Positions 24,997 through 32,460 of a stretch of 37,117 bases of DNA are shown one piece after another. Location: assembly GCA_946184925.1 (NCBI GenBank), contig CAMHHL010000014.1, positions 1 through 37,117 of the forward strand. The letters run 5' to 3'. Under the pieces are notes generated by a model that worked only from the letters and a program-made list of their open reading frames with translations, had not been told where the DNA came from and ran no database searches. Position numbers and translations under genes: made by a program. This DNA is from an uncultured Clostridia bacterium. GTDB taxonomy: Bacteria; Bacillota; Clostridia; Oscillospirales; Acutalibacteraceae. Position 1 is the first letter of the stretch. Every line of letters begins with the position of its first letter.

Positions 24997-26406
24997 ATGA
25001 AGAAGATTAAGGTTTCGGAATCACTTAAAAATGTCACGAAAATTTCAACAGGCACGGTTCTCGGTCAAATTATTTCAATCCTTACGCTCCCGTTCATCAC
25101 CCGTCTCTACGGAGCGGAAATAATCGGAATCTGGACGGTAATCACCGCCTTTTCAAATATAGTTCAGCAGATTGCCGATTTGGGACTTGCCAACTCGGTT
25201 ATGATGTGTAATGAGGACGAGATCAGACAACGCTACAGCATAGTCACTAAGATTTCGTTTTTTTTGAGCACTGTGTCGGGTATCGCGATAGTTCTGTATT
25301 ACATTATCATCCGCGAGGAGCTTAGCTATGCGCTGACTGTAGGCTGCTTCACAATTATGTACGCTTTCGGGCTCAGACAGATACAGACCTGCAACACTTT
25401 GCTCACCCGCGACAAGCAGTACAATGTGCTTATGACGAACGCCACCATACGTTTTTCGGCTATTGCGATTATCTCTATAGCGCTTGGCTTTTTGGGAAAA
25501 TATCTGCACGTCCCGTTCTGTATTGAGTTCGGATATTTTATAGGAAATGTCATTGGACAGTGGTTGACTATCATGCATCTCAAGCGCCACCTTCCCAAGA
25601 TAATCAAGCGCACACCGAGGAGCTTGTATAAGGAAACAATCAAAGGTAATATAGATTATGTAAGGTATCAGATGCCGGCGTCTATCACCGTAATCCTCAG
25701 AACAGAGCTTCCGAACCTGCTCATCAGCTCCCTGTTCGGCAACAAGATGCTGGGTTATTTTTCAATCTCCCAGAAGCTGCTCACCATACCGGTCACCTTT
25801 CTCGGACAGTCGCTCGGAACGGTGTTCTATCAGAAGGTAGCGGAGCTCGCGCGTCAGGGGAAGGATATCAGCCGTTTTGTCGACAGAAATATCAAGCGCG
25901 GAATGCTTATCGCGCTTGTGCCTATGGTTCTGCTTGCGGCTTACGGCGACGCCGCAATCAATGTTTTTTTCGGCACCGAGTACGGAATCGGCGGAGTAAT
26001 CTGCCGTATTATCGTGTTCCGAACACTGTTTAACTTTATTTCAACCTCAACAAGAGGACTTGATATAGTTCTCAACAAGCAGCAGTACGTTCTGTATTCC
26101 TGCCTTACTCAGACAGTTCTTGCCGTTGGCAGCGTTTTGTGCGGATTTTTCGTATTCAATAATATATATGTTACCGCCGCTCTGCTTGCAGGCACTTTTA
26201 TCATCGTCCAGATGGCTTACTTTGCGGCTTTGTACCGTGTCATGAAGCTTAATCCCTGGAAATACATCAGAAATATGCTTTTGATAATTGCGGCAATGTT
26301 CCTGATTTCAATTGCACTGAGATTCGGAACGATATTCATCCTCAAAGCCTTCCCAAACGGATTCTTCAACTATATTCTGAGCATGTTTGTACAGACCGCA
26401 ATATAG
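24997..26406 (+). CDS. Wzx-type polysaccharide flippase (MOP superfamily)
   Basis: A 469-aa protein with 12-14 predicted TMs of the polysaccharide-specific MOP/MATE-like transporters. It starts with a short basic segment, then STGTVLGQIISILTLPFITR, IWTVITAFSNIVQQIADLGL, and later YQMPASITVILRTELPNLLI, SSLFGNKMLGYFSISQKLL and FFGTEYGIGG, all typical of Wzx. It should flip undecaprenyl-linked repeat units to the outer face for the Wzy-like polymerase. The ATG follows AAGAGGAAC. Complete and intact. Confidence 0.92.
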   Translation: MKKIKVSESLKNVTKISTGTVLGQIISILTLPFITRLYGAEIIGIWTVITAFSNIVQQIADLGLANSVMMCNEDEIRQRYSIVTKISFFLSTVSGIAIVLYYIIIREELSYALTVGCFTIMYAFGLRQIQTCNTLLTRDKQYNVLMTNATIRFSAIAIISIALGFLGKYLHVPFCIEFGYFIGNVIGQWLTIMHLKRHLPKIIKRTPRSLYKETIKGNIDYVRYQMPASITVILRTELPNLLISSLFGNKMLGYFSISQKLLTIPVTFLGQSLGTVFYQKVAELARQGKDISRFVDRNIKRGMLIALVPMVLLAAYGDAAINVFFGTEYGIGGVICRIIVFRTLFNFISTSTRGLDIVLNKQQYVLYSCLTQTVLAVGSVLCGFFVFNNIYVTAALLAGTFIIVQMAYFAALYRVMKLNPWKYIRNMLLIIAAMFLISIALRFGTIFILKAFPNGFFNYILSMFVQTAI

Positions 26407-26415
26407 GAGGTTTAA

Positions 26416-27519
26416 ATGCTTACCGTATGCGAAAAGAATATGTGCGCCGGATGTATGGCGTGCGTGGACATCTGTCCCAAAAACGCGATTGAAATCGCGG
26501 ACACAATCGGCGAGTACAACGCTGTTATCGACGAGAAACTCTGCATAGAGTGCGACGCCTGCCGCAAGGTTTGTCAGCAGAATAATCCTCCGTCTTTTCG
26601 CAAGCCTGTCTACTGGAAAGAGGGCTGGGCAAAAAGCCCCGAAATCAGAGCCGCTTCATCCTCGGGCGGTTTTGCCGCTGCGCTTGAAATGGCGTTTGTG
26701 AGGGACGGCGGAGTTGTGTGCAGCTGTGAGTTTTCCGGGGGGAAATTCGGCTTTTCATTTGCCGGAGCTGAGGCTGATGTGAAAAAATTCACCGGCTCAA
26801 AATACATCAAGAGTAACCCCGAGGGAGTGTACAAGGAGATAAAAAAGCTCCTCAAAAGCGGAAAAAAGGTTCTTTTCGCGGGACTCCCGTGTCAGGCAGC
26901 TGCGGTAAGGAATTTTACCGGTGATGACGAAAAGCTCTGTACCGTGGATTTGATTTGTCATGGCTCTCCGTCACCGAAGCTTCTCGACCGTTTTCTTGAG
27001 GACTACAAAACAACCCCCGACAAGCTCGAGGGAGTAAGGTTTAGGGACAATAATAAATTCCGGTTCACTGCCGCCAATCAGAAAATCGAAGTTCCGACTG
27101 TTGTTGACAACTATACAAAGGTATTCCTCAACGGTACGACATACACGCTAAACTGCTACAGCTGTCAATACGCCCGAATCGAGAGAGCGTCGGACATTAC
27201 TCTCGGCGATTCGTGGGGAACAGAACTGAGCGCGGAGGAACAGAAAAAGGGTATCTCGCTGGCACTCTGTCAGACTGAGAAAGGCGTGGAGCTCCTTGAG
27301 AAGGCGGAGGTTATCCTAAAGGACGTTGACCTCGACAGGTCGATTGAACATAATCACCAGCTTGAGCACCCGTCGCGACCGACTCCGGAGCGTGAAAAGT
27401 TCTTCTCCGAAATCAAGAGCGGAGCGAGCTTCAAAAAGGCTATCGGGAAATGCTATCCCAATCAGAATACGAAAAACGCGGTCAAGACCGTATTGTACAA
27501 ATTGAATATTAAAAGATAA
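26416..27519 (+). CDS. FrhB-like flavoprotein with N-terminal 2x[4Fe-4S] ferredoxin
   Basis: A 367-aa redox protein. The N-terminus has two cluster motifs, CAGCMACVDICP and CIECDACRKVC. Then come the coenzyme F420 hydrogenase/dehydrogenase beta-subunit domains: SSSGGFAAALEMAF, LFAGLPCQAAAVRNF, VDLICHGSPSP and ITLGDSWG. The organism is not expected to use F420; related proteins are found next to pyruvyltransferases in many polysaccharide loci, where the substrate is unknown. AGGAGG precedes the ATG. It is the last gene of the operon, ending at the bidirectional terminator. A role in reducing or modifying a sugar or lipid-linked intermediate is inference only. Confidence 0.87.
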   Translation: MLTVCEKNMCAGCMACVDICPKNAIEIADTIGEYNAVIDEKLCIECDACRKVCQQNNPPSFRKPVYWKEGWAKSPEIRAASSSGGFAAALEMAFVRDGGVVCSCEFSGGKFGFSFAGAEADVKKFTGSKYIKSNPEGVYKEIKKLLKSGKKVLFAGLPCQAAAVRNFTGDDEKLCTVDLICHGSPSPKLLDRFLEDYKTTPDKLEGVRFRDNNKFRFTAANQKIEVPTVVDNYTKVFLNGTTYTLNCYSCQYARIERASDITLGDSWGTELSAEEQKKGISLALCQTEKGVELLEKAEVILKDVDLDRSIEHNHQLEHPSRPTPEREKFFSEIKSGASFKKAIGKCYPNQNTKNAVKTVLYKLNIKR

Positions 27520-27523
27520 CATA

Positions 27524-27551
27524 ACCGGCTCGGGAACTTTCCCGAGCCGGT
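27524..27551. terminator. Bidirectional terminator closing the polysaccharide operon
   Basis: A perfect 13-bp inverted repeat, ACCGGCTCGGGAA and TTCCCGAGCCGGT, with a 2-nt spacer. It fills the gap between two convergent genes and ends next to the stop codon of the minus-strand one. U-tracts are poor (CTATTCATT; ATGTTATCTTTT on the minus strand). Confidence 0.8.
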
Positions 27552-28670
27552 CTATTCATTATTATTTTCGTTGTTGTGCTGAAGAACACTCAGCTCGTGC
27601 CGTATCCTGTTTCGCCTGGACGGCAGAATAAGCCTGAATATCCTGTAGACATAGAAAACCGGAAGAAGAACCGGAAATTTTCTTACAGGGCCGAAGATGT
27701 CCTTCATCAGATTTGCCGGAGGGAAAATCCTCTTCAGGAAGAAGTGCTTGCTTCCTATGTCGCTCTTGCGGTTGAGCACCCTGTTTTCGGGAGTACCGTA
27801 AATTCCGCTGAGGAGAATATAAAGCTCTTCCTCGGAGAACCTGTCAAAATCATAATTCGCAAACCATTTCACGGCAATATCGCTCATCAGCCGGACGAAC
27901 CTGTCGATTTTCAGCGTCTTGAATTCTTTCCGCAGATATTCGGTGTCCATAGTGTCAAGATAGCGTTTGTTCATCAGATACACATCCGCGACGGAGCGTA
28001 TTCCGGTTCCGGATTCGTGATAGTGCTTGTACATATGCGTCATTATGTAGATGTAGTTGTCCTCGCGGCTCATTTTCCGAAGCTGCGACCTGTTGTGACT
28101 GCGTTCAAAAACATCCTCAAAATAGGTGTGGAAAGGAGAGCTCAGCGGAAACAGCTCGTGATGAAGCTCAACGTGCATAAACGGAGCCTTGATAAAGCTG
28201 TCATCATACATGAAACCCAGTTTGTCAGCCTCATATCCCAGAGTGAGCATAACGTCGTCCGCTTTTTTGAGCTGCTCTTTCCTGACAAGAATATCCAAGT
28301 CGCTCATGAACCTGTAGTCGGGCTGTGGGTAGAGATTGCTTATCTGGAAGCCCTTGACGGGCATGTATTCAATTTTGTTCTCCTCAAACGCCTTGCAGAT
28401 TGCGTCGAACTCCGCCTGCTGAATCATCGTGCGGTGGACGCACTGGTTGCGCTTAAACTCCCACTCCTTCAGCAATTTCGCCTCGGGCTTTTTCTTGAGA
28501 CGGTCAATCGCGTAACAGCTCGTGTTCAGAACGTCGTGGCTCTTTGCGATTGCGTAAACCGTTTCAAAATCCACGTCGGAGCCCGGCTCGGGCGGTTGAG
28601 TATTGTTTATCGCCGCCGCGAGAAGCTCAAGCAGATAAGCGGCGTTTTTTCTGTAGCTGTCGGTTACCAT
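27552..28670 (-). CDS. Nucleotidyltransferase-fold family protein (NTP_transf_5-like)
   Basis: A 372-aa protein of the uncharacterised nucleotidyltransferase family often found near polysaccharide or peptide-modification genes. The core segment is KIEYMPVKGFQISNLYP followed by DYRFMSDLDILVRKEQLKKA, where the SDLDILV acidic pair is the expected metal-binding site, then a helical C-terminal half with IMTHMYKHYHES and a basic tail. No TM. It has its own promoter and runs convergent to the polysaccharide operon, so co-regulation is not implied. AAAGGA precedes the ATG. The reaction is unknown. Confidence 0.82.
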   Translation of the reverse strand: MVTDSYRKNAAYLLELLAAAINNTQPPEPGSDVDFETVYAIAKSHDVLNTSCYAIDRLKKKPEAKLLKEWEFKRNQCVHRTMIQQAEFDAICKAFEENKIEYMPVKGFQISNLYPQPDYRFMSDLDILVRKEQLKKADDVMLTLGYEADKLGFMYDDSFIKAPFMHVELHHELFPLSSPFHTYFEDVFERSHNRSQLRKMSREDNYIYIMTHMYKHYHESGTGIRSVADVYLMNKRYLDTMDTEYLRKEFKTLKIDRFVRLMSDIAVKWFANYDFDRFSEEELYILLSGIYGTPENRVLNRKSDIGSKHFFLKRIFPPANLMKDIFGPVRKFPVLLPVFYVYRIFRLILPSRRNRIRHELSVLQHNNENNNE

Positions 28671-28696
28671 AGAAAACAGTCCTTTCGCTCATCTTT

Positions 28697-28725
28697 ATTA
28701 TACATAAAAAAATGTATATAATCAA
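28697..28725 (-). promoter_or_regulatory. Promoter for the nucleotidyltransferase-fold gene
   Basis: On the minus strand TTGATT and a consensus TATAAT are separated by 17 bp, about 30 nt before the start codon. On the plus strand the same stretch offers TTTATT and TATAAT with 17-bp spacing, which could drive the small membrane-protein gene, giving overlapping divergent promoters. Confidence 0.72.
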
Positions 28726-28770
28726 GAATAACATTTCCCGTTTTGGCGAATAATATGTATGGTGATGCAT

Positions 28771-28896
28771 ATGTGGAGACTGATTTTGGGAATATTGATA
28801 ATCGGAGCCTTGTGGTTCTATGCCTGCGTTGTCTGCGGAGCGAGAGCCGACAGAAGGCTCAAAAGAATGAATATGGAAAACACGCCGCCGGAATGA
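28771..28896 (+). CDS. Single-TM miniprotein, 41-45 aa
   Basis: A short ORF below the ORF-track cutoff. It begins MWRLILGILIIGALWFYACV, one membrane segment, followed by a Cys and a basic, polar tail (GARADRRLKRMN). Starts at 28771 (after GGTGAT), 28765 or 28759 are possible, giving 41, 43 or 45 aa. Support for a real gene: a GC-rich hairpin with a U-tract begins inside its last codons, a candidate promoter lies about 60 nt upstream, and the reading frame fills the space between them. Function unknown. The N-in/C-out orientation is not certain because the basic residues lie mainly after the TM, which favours a cytoplasmic C-terminus. Confidence 0.62.
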   Translation: MWRLILGILIIGALWFYACVVCGARADRRLKRMNMENTPPE

Positions 28897-28919
28897 TTCG
28901 TCCCGGCGGCGCTTTTCTG
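28883..28919 (+). terminator. Terminator overlapping the end of the miniprotein gene
   Basis: CGCCGCCGG pairs with CCGGCGGCG across an 11-nt loop, followed by CTTTTCTGT. The 5' arm lies within the last codons of the miniprotein ORF. Confidence 0.75.
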
Positions 28920-28982
28920 TCCTAAATGACAACTATTCCATAATTTTTTTGCCTTTTCTTGATAAAAATAACGAAAAACCTA

Positions 28983-29043
28983 TTGTAAAGTTTTGATTTT
29001 TAATTTATAATGAATGTGTGTAAGCAGCCGGACGAGCTCCGGC
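28983..29043 (+). promoter_or_regulatory. Promoter and leader hairpin of the NifU-like/GGGtGRT operon
   Basis: TTGTAA and a consensus TATAAT (29006-29011) are 17 bp apart. The leader of about 60 nt contains GCCGGA-CGAGC-TCCGGC at 29027-29043, a small hairpin upstream of the AAAGGAG site. No known riboswitch is recognised. Confidence 0.68.
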
Positions 29044-29075
29044 TCGACAACAAAAATGAAAGGAGCCAGTACAAT

Positions 29076-29768
29076 ATGATTTATTCATCTGAAGTAGAAA
29101 ACATGTGTACGGTAGCAAAGGGTCCCAAGCACGGTCCCGCGCCTATTCCCGAAGAGGGCAAATGGGTGAAATCTTATGACATCAAAGACATCAGCGGCCT
29201 GTCCCACGGCATTGGTTGGTGTGCGCCTCAGCAGGGTGCCTGCAAGCTCACACTCAACGTTAAGGACGGCATCGTTGAGGAAGCTCTCGTAGAGACAATC
29301 GGCTGCTCGGGCATGACTCACTCCGCGGCTATGGCTGCCGAGATTCTCCCGAACAAAACTCTCCTCGAGTGCCTCAACACCGACCTCGTTTGCGACGCAA
29401 TCAACGTTGCTATGAAGAACATCTTCCTCCAGCTCGTTTACGGACGCAGCCAGACAGCCTTCTCCGAGGGCGGTCTCCCCATCGGCGCAGGTCTTGAGGA
29501 CCTCGGCAAGGGTATCAGAAGCCAGGTCGGCACAATGTATTCTACAAACAAAAAGGGCGTCCGCTATATGGAGATGGCTGAGGGCTATGTCCTCAAGACA
29601 GCTCTCGACGAGAACGATGAGGTTTGCGGCTATCAGTTCCTCAAGCTCGGCAAAATGCTCGAGGATATCCGTCACGGCGTGTCGCCCGACGAGGCATACA
29701 AGAACAACATCGGTCAGTACGGACGCTTTGACGGCGCTGCCAAGTACATCGACCCGCGTGAAGAATAA
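29076..29768 (+). CDS. NifU/IscU-like Fe-S scaffold protein paired with GGGtGRT protein
   Basis: A 230-aa protein whose middle resembles the NifU N-terminal scaffold fold: GIGWCAPQQGACKLTLNV, then ALVETIGCSGMTHSAAMAAE and ILPNKTLLECLNTD, which parallel the cluster-binding GxGC and C-T-S-A-M-E-L-GKT pattern. Cysteines at these points are candidate ligands. A C-terminal extension (YGRFDGAAKYIDPREE) is not in classical IscU. The start at 29076 follows AAAGGAG; the longer ORF begins at the promoter. It is 18 nt upstream of the GGGtGRT gene, a pairing common in Clostridia. A role in Fe-S or selenium/sulfur metabolism is suggested but not proven. Confidence 0.82.
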   Translation: MIYSSEVENMCTVAKGPKHGPAPIPEEGKWVKSYDIKDISGLSHGIGWCAPQQGACKLTLNVKDGIVEEALVETIGCSGMTHSAAMAAEILPNKTLLECLNTDLVCDAINVAMKNIFLQLVYGRSQTAFSEGGLPIGAGLEDLGKGIRSQVGTMYSTNKKGVRYMEMAEGYVLKTALDENDEVCGYQFLKLGKMLEDIRHGVSPDEAYKNNIGQYGRFDGAAKYIDPREE

Positions 29769-29786
29769 GGCAAGGAGGACTCAATT

Positions 29787-30788
29787 ATGGCAGTAACATT
29801 TGAAAGTATGGAAAGAAGAATGCCTAAAATCGAGAAGTGCCTTGCCGAATACGGCATCAAGGACCTCGAAGAGGCAAGACAGATTTGCGTTGACAGGGGC
29901 TTCAATCCCTATGACATCGTAAAGGGCGTTCAGCCCATCGCGTTCGAGAACGCCGGCTGGGCTTATACACTCGGCTGCGCTGTTGCAATCAAGAAGGGCG
30001 TCAAGACTGCCGCCGACGCTGCCGAGGCTATCGGCATCGGTCTCGAGGCTTTCTGTATCCCCGGTTCTGTTGCAGAGCAGAGAAACGTAGGTCAGGGACA
30101 CGGCAACCTCGGCGCAATGCTCCTCAGAGATGAGACAAAGTGCTTTGCGTTCCTCGCAGGTCACGAGAGCTTCGCGGCTGCCGAGGGCGCTATCGGTATC
30201 GCCCGTAACGCCAACAAGGCAAGAAAAGAACCTCTCCGCGTAATCCTCAACGGTCTCGGCAAGGACGCAGCTTACATCATCTCCAGAATCAACGGCTTCA
30301 CCTATGTTCAGACTGAGTTTGACTATTTCACAGGCGAGCTTAAGGTTGTCAAGGAGACAGCTTACTCCGACGGCGAGAGAGCTGCGGTTCGCTGCTACGG
30401 CGCTGACGACGTCCGTGAGGGTGTTGCCATCATGCAGAAGGAGAACGTCGGCGTTTCCATCACCGGTAACTCCACCAACCCCACCCGTTTCCAGCACCTC
30501 GTTGCAGGTACCTACAAGAAATGGGCTATCGAGAACGGCGTTAAGTACTTCTCCGTTGCTTCCGGCGGCGGCACAGGCCGTACTCTCCACCCCGACAACA
30601 TGGGCGCTGGTCCCGCTTCCTATGGTCTGACAGACTCCATGGGACGTATGCACGGCGACGCTCAGTTCGCAGGCTCGTCCTCAGTTCCGGCTCACGTTGA
30701 GATGATGGGACTCATGGGCATGGGCAACAACCCGATGGTTGGCGCAACAGTTGCGTGCGCTGTTGCGGTTTATGAGGCTATGAAGTAA
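29787..30788 (+). CDS. GGGtGRT protein
   Basis: A 333-aa protein of the family named for its GGGTGRT motif, seen here in YFSVASGGGTGRTLHPDNM near residue 260. Other conserved stretches are EAFCIPGSVAEQRNVGQGHG, CFAFLAGHESFAAAEGAIG and GVSITGNSTNPTRFQHLVAG. Cytosolic, no TM. Function unknown; the constant neighbour is the NifU-like protein just upstream, so the two probably act together. AAGGAGG precedes the ATG. Codon use is highly biased toward GGC, CTC and AAG, suggesting strong expression. It ends before a strong terminator. Confidence 0.92.
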   Translation: MAVTFESMERRMPKIEKCLAEYGIKDLEEARQICVDRGFNPYDIVKGVQPIAFENAGWAYTLGCAVAIKKGVKTAADAAEAIGIGLEAFCIPGSVAEQRNVGQGHGNLGAMLLRDETKCFAFLAGHESFAAAEGAIGIARNANKARKEPLRVILNGLGKDAAYIISRINGFTYVQTEFDYFTGELKVVKETAYSDGERAAVRCYGADDVREGVAIMQKENVGVSITGNSTNPTRFQHLVAGTYKKWAIENGVKYFSVASGGGTGRTLHPDNMGAGPASYGLTDSMGRMHGDAQFAGSSSVPAHVEMMGLMGMGNNPMVGATVACAVAVYEAMK

Positions 30789-30806
30789 TTCATCAAGGTT
30801 TTTCAG

Positions 30807-30836
30807 GACACAGGGCTTTTGCTCTGTGTCTTTTTT
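30807..30836 (+). terminator. Strong intrinsic terminator of the GGGtGRT operon
   Basis: GACACAG-GGC-TTTT-GCT-CTGTGTC followed by TTTTTT. A textbook Rho-independent terminator, 18 nt after the stop codon. Confidence 0.9.
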
Positions 30837-30837
30837 A

Positions 30838-31018
30838 CTTTATAGGAACTGCTTTGTAACGCTGCAAAATGATAAATATTTTCGCAGGATAACTGAAAAT
30901 AGCAATAACATAAGCTCCTATAAAGCAAAAAACAATTTGTATTGTCTGCTCAGTTGCACGCTGCGCGTGCACGAGCAATGACTATACGAAAGCGAACGCG
31001 CTGATTGCGCGCGCTTTC
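30838..31018. ncRNA. Structured repeat element, copy B (candidate small RNA or mini-ORF unit)
   Basis: A perfect 10-bp inverted repeat (CTTTATAGGA at 30838-30847, TCCTATAAAG at 30916-30925) encloses 68 nt. The conserved hairpin follows at 30947-30977: TGCTC-AGT-TGCACGC-TGC-GCGTGCA-C-GAGCA, then ATGACT. A further hairpin, GAAAGCG/CGCTTTC with inner CGCG/CGCG, closes it at 30988-31018. Relative to copy A both stem segments of the conserved hairpin differ by paired changes. On the minus strand AGGAG in the arm precedes a 23-codon ORF (30911-30840) beginning MLLLFSVILRKY. It fills most of the gap between the GGGtGRT terminator and the murT promoter. Confidence 0.5.
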
Positions 31019-31057
31019 TTGTGCACCGACAAAGCTCTGAAAATTGCTTTTCCGCTA

Positions 31058-31086
31058 TTGCATTTGTGTCTGATTTGCACTATAAT
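31058..31086 (+). promoter_or_regulatory. Sigma-A-type promoter for the murT-gatD-like operon
   Basis: TTGCAT and a consensus TATAAT with 17-bp spacing, about 45 nt before the chosen start codon. This also shows that the longer ORF start at 31019 lies upstream of transcription. Confidence 0.72.
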
Positions 31087-31132
31087 ATATCTTGTTATTC
31101 AGAAAATTTCCTTTAGATATGAGGGTTTAATA

Positions 31133-32458
31133 ATGAAGATGTTCTTTACAATTCTAATCTGTAAGCTGCTCCGCTTTGTCGGCAAGCTTATAGGCAAGGG
31201 CAGCAGCATGCCGGGACAGATTGCGCTCAGACTGTGCCCGGATATTCTCAGCCGGGTCAAGCTTCCCGAATACATCATCGCCGTAACAGGCAGCAACGGC
31301 AAGACCTCAACGGTCGAGATGATTGCCCACATTCTCCAAAAAAGCGGCAGGAACGTCGCATGGAACCGCGAGGGCTCGAACCAGATCGAGGGCGTAACCA
31401 CCCTGGTGCTCTCGAGCGCGACGCTCGGCGGCAAGGTGAACGCCGACATTCTGCTGATTGAGAGCGACGAGAGATTTGCGAAGTACACCTTCAAATACAT
31501 CACACCCACCCACTATGTAATCACCAATCTCTACCGCGACCAGCTCACGCGAAACGGTCATCCCGAGTGGGTTTATGACGCGATAAAGGACAGCATTCAC
31601 CCCGAAACCACCCTCATTCTCAACGCCGACGATCCGCTCGTCGCGAGCTTCGGACAGGGCAGGAAGAACGTGATTTGGTTCGGAGCGGACAAGCTCGATT
31701 CCGACACCGAGCTGCTCGAGAGCGTCTACAACGACGGCGCCTTCTGTCCGGTCTGCAAGGGCAGAATGGTCTATTCAACCCATCACTATAACCACATCGG
31801 TCACTACAGCTGCATGTCCTGCGGCTATTCCCGCCCGGATACGGACTATACGATCACCTCGGTTGACCTCGGCTCCGGCGTTATGACGATTGACGGAAAG
31901 CACGAGATCACCCTCGCGCTCAAGTCGCTTTACAATATCTACAACATTCTCGCCGCCTATACGGTCGCCTCGCTCGTCGGAGTTGACGGCGAAAAGATTG
32001 CCGCCGACATGAGCAACTATGTCATGAAGAACGGCAGAGTAGTCACCTTTGACCTCGGCGGCAGGAAGGGAACTCTCCTCACCTCGAAGCACGAGAACAG
32101 CATTTCCTATGACCAGAGCATTCGCGTCGCGTGCGCCGACGGCAGGGGAGTTGACGTGCTCATCATCGTTGACGCGGTGAGCCGCAAGTATTTTACAAGC
32201 GATGTTTCGTGGCTTTGGGATATTGACTTCGAGATGCTCGGCGACGAGAACATTCACGAGATTATTCTCGCCGGCAAGTATTGTAACGACCTCGCTGTGC
32301 GCTTTTCCTACACCACTATCCCCGATGACAAAATCAGGATTTTTGAGGATATCGACAAGGCGGCGGACTACCTCAGCTCAGGCAGGAAAGAGTATATCTA
32401 TACCATCACCTGCTTCTCTGACAAGGGCAAGTTCCTCGCGAACGTAAAGGGGGAATAA
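31133..32458 (+). CDS. murT: MurT-like Mur ligase-family protein
   Basis: Ligase-type subunit of the lipid II isoglutaminyl synthase family, which amidates D-Glu of the peptidoglycan stem (441 aa). It has the Mur ATP loop IIAVTGSNGKTSTVEMIAHI, YVITNLYRDQLTRNG, the MurT-specific zinc ribbon CPVCKGRM...YSCMSCGY, and the C-terminal domain with DVSWLWDIDFE, which holds the aspartate thought to complete the catalytic set with GatD. The usual KNPxGxNE-like segment reads SKHENSISYDQSI, so the protein is somewhat divergent. The start at 31133 follows GAGGG and the promoter; the ORF-track start is too long. An N-terminal hydrophobic stretch (MFFTILICKLLRF) may associate with the membrane. It is 2 nt from the gatD-like gene. 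Confidence 0.87.
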   Translation: MKMFFTILICKLLRFVGKLIGKGSSMPGQIALRLCPDILSRVKLPEYIIAVTGSNGKTSTVEMIAHILQKSGRNVAWNREGSNQIEGVTTLVLSSATLGGKVNADILLIESDERFAKYTFKYITPTHYVITNLYRDQLTRNGHPEWVYDAIKDSIHPETTLILNADDPLVASFGQGRKNVIWFGADKLDSDTELLESVYNDGAFCPVCKGRMVYSTHHYNHIGHYSCMSCGYSRPDTDYTITSVDLGSGVMTIDGKHEITLALKSLYNIYNILAAYTVASLVGVDGEKIAADMSNYVMKNGRVVTFDLGGRKGTLLTSKHENSISYDQSIRVACADGRGVDVLIIVDAVSRKYFTSDVSWLWDIDFEMLGDENIHEIILAGKYCNDLAVRFSYTTIPDDKIRIFEDIDKAADYLSSGRKEYIYTITCFSDKGKFLANVKGE

Positions 32459-32460
32459 AA

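Noticed and set aside
27576-28721. 381-aa plus-strand ORF opposite the nucleotidyltransferase-fold gene
   Set aside because: The minus-strand frame has a consensus promoter, ribosome binding site and the SDLDILV motif; the plus-strand product has no recognisable features.
29781-30653. 290-aa minus-strand ORF opposite the GGGtGRT gene
   Set aside because: Antisense shadow produced by strong codon bias; no start signals.
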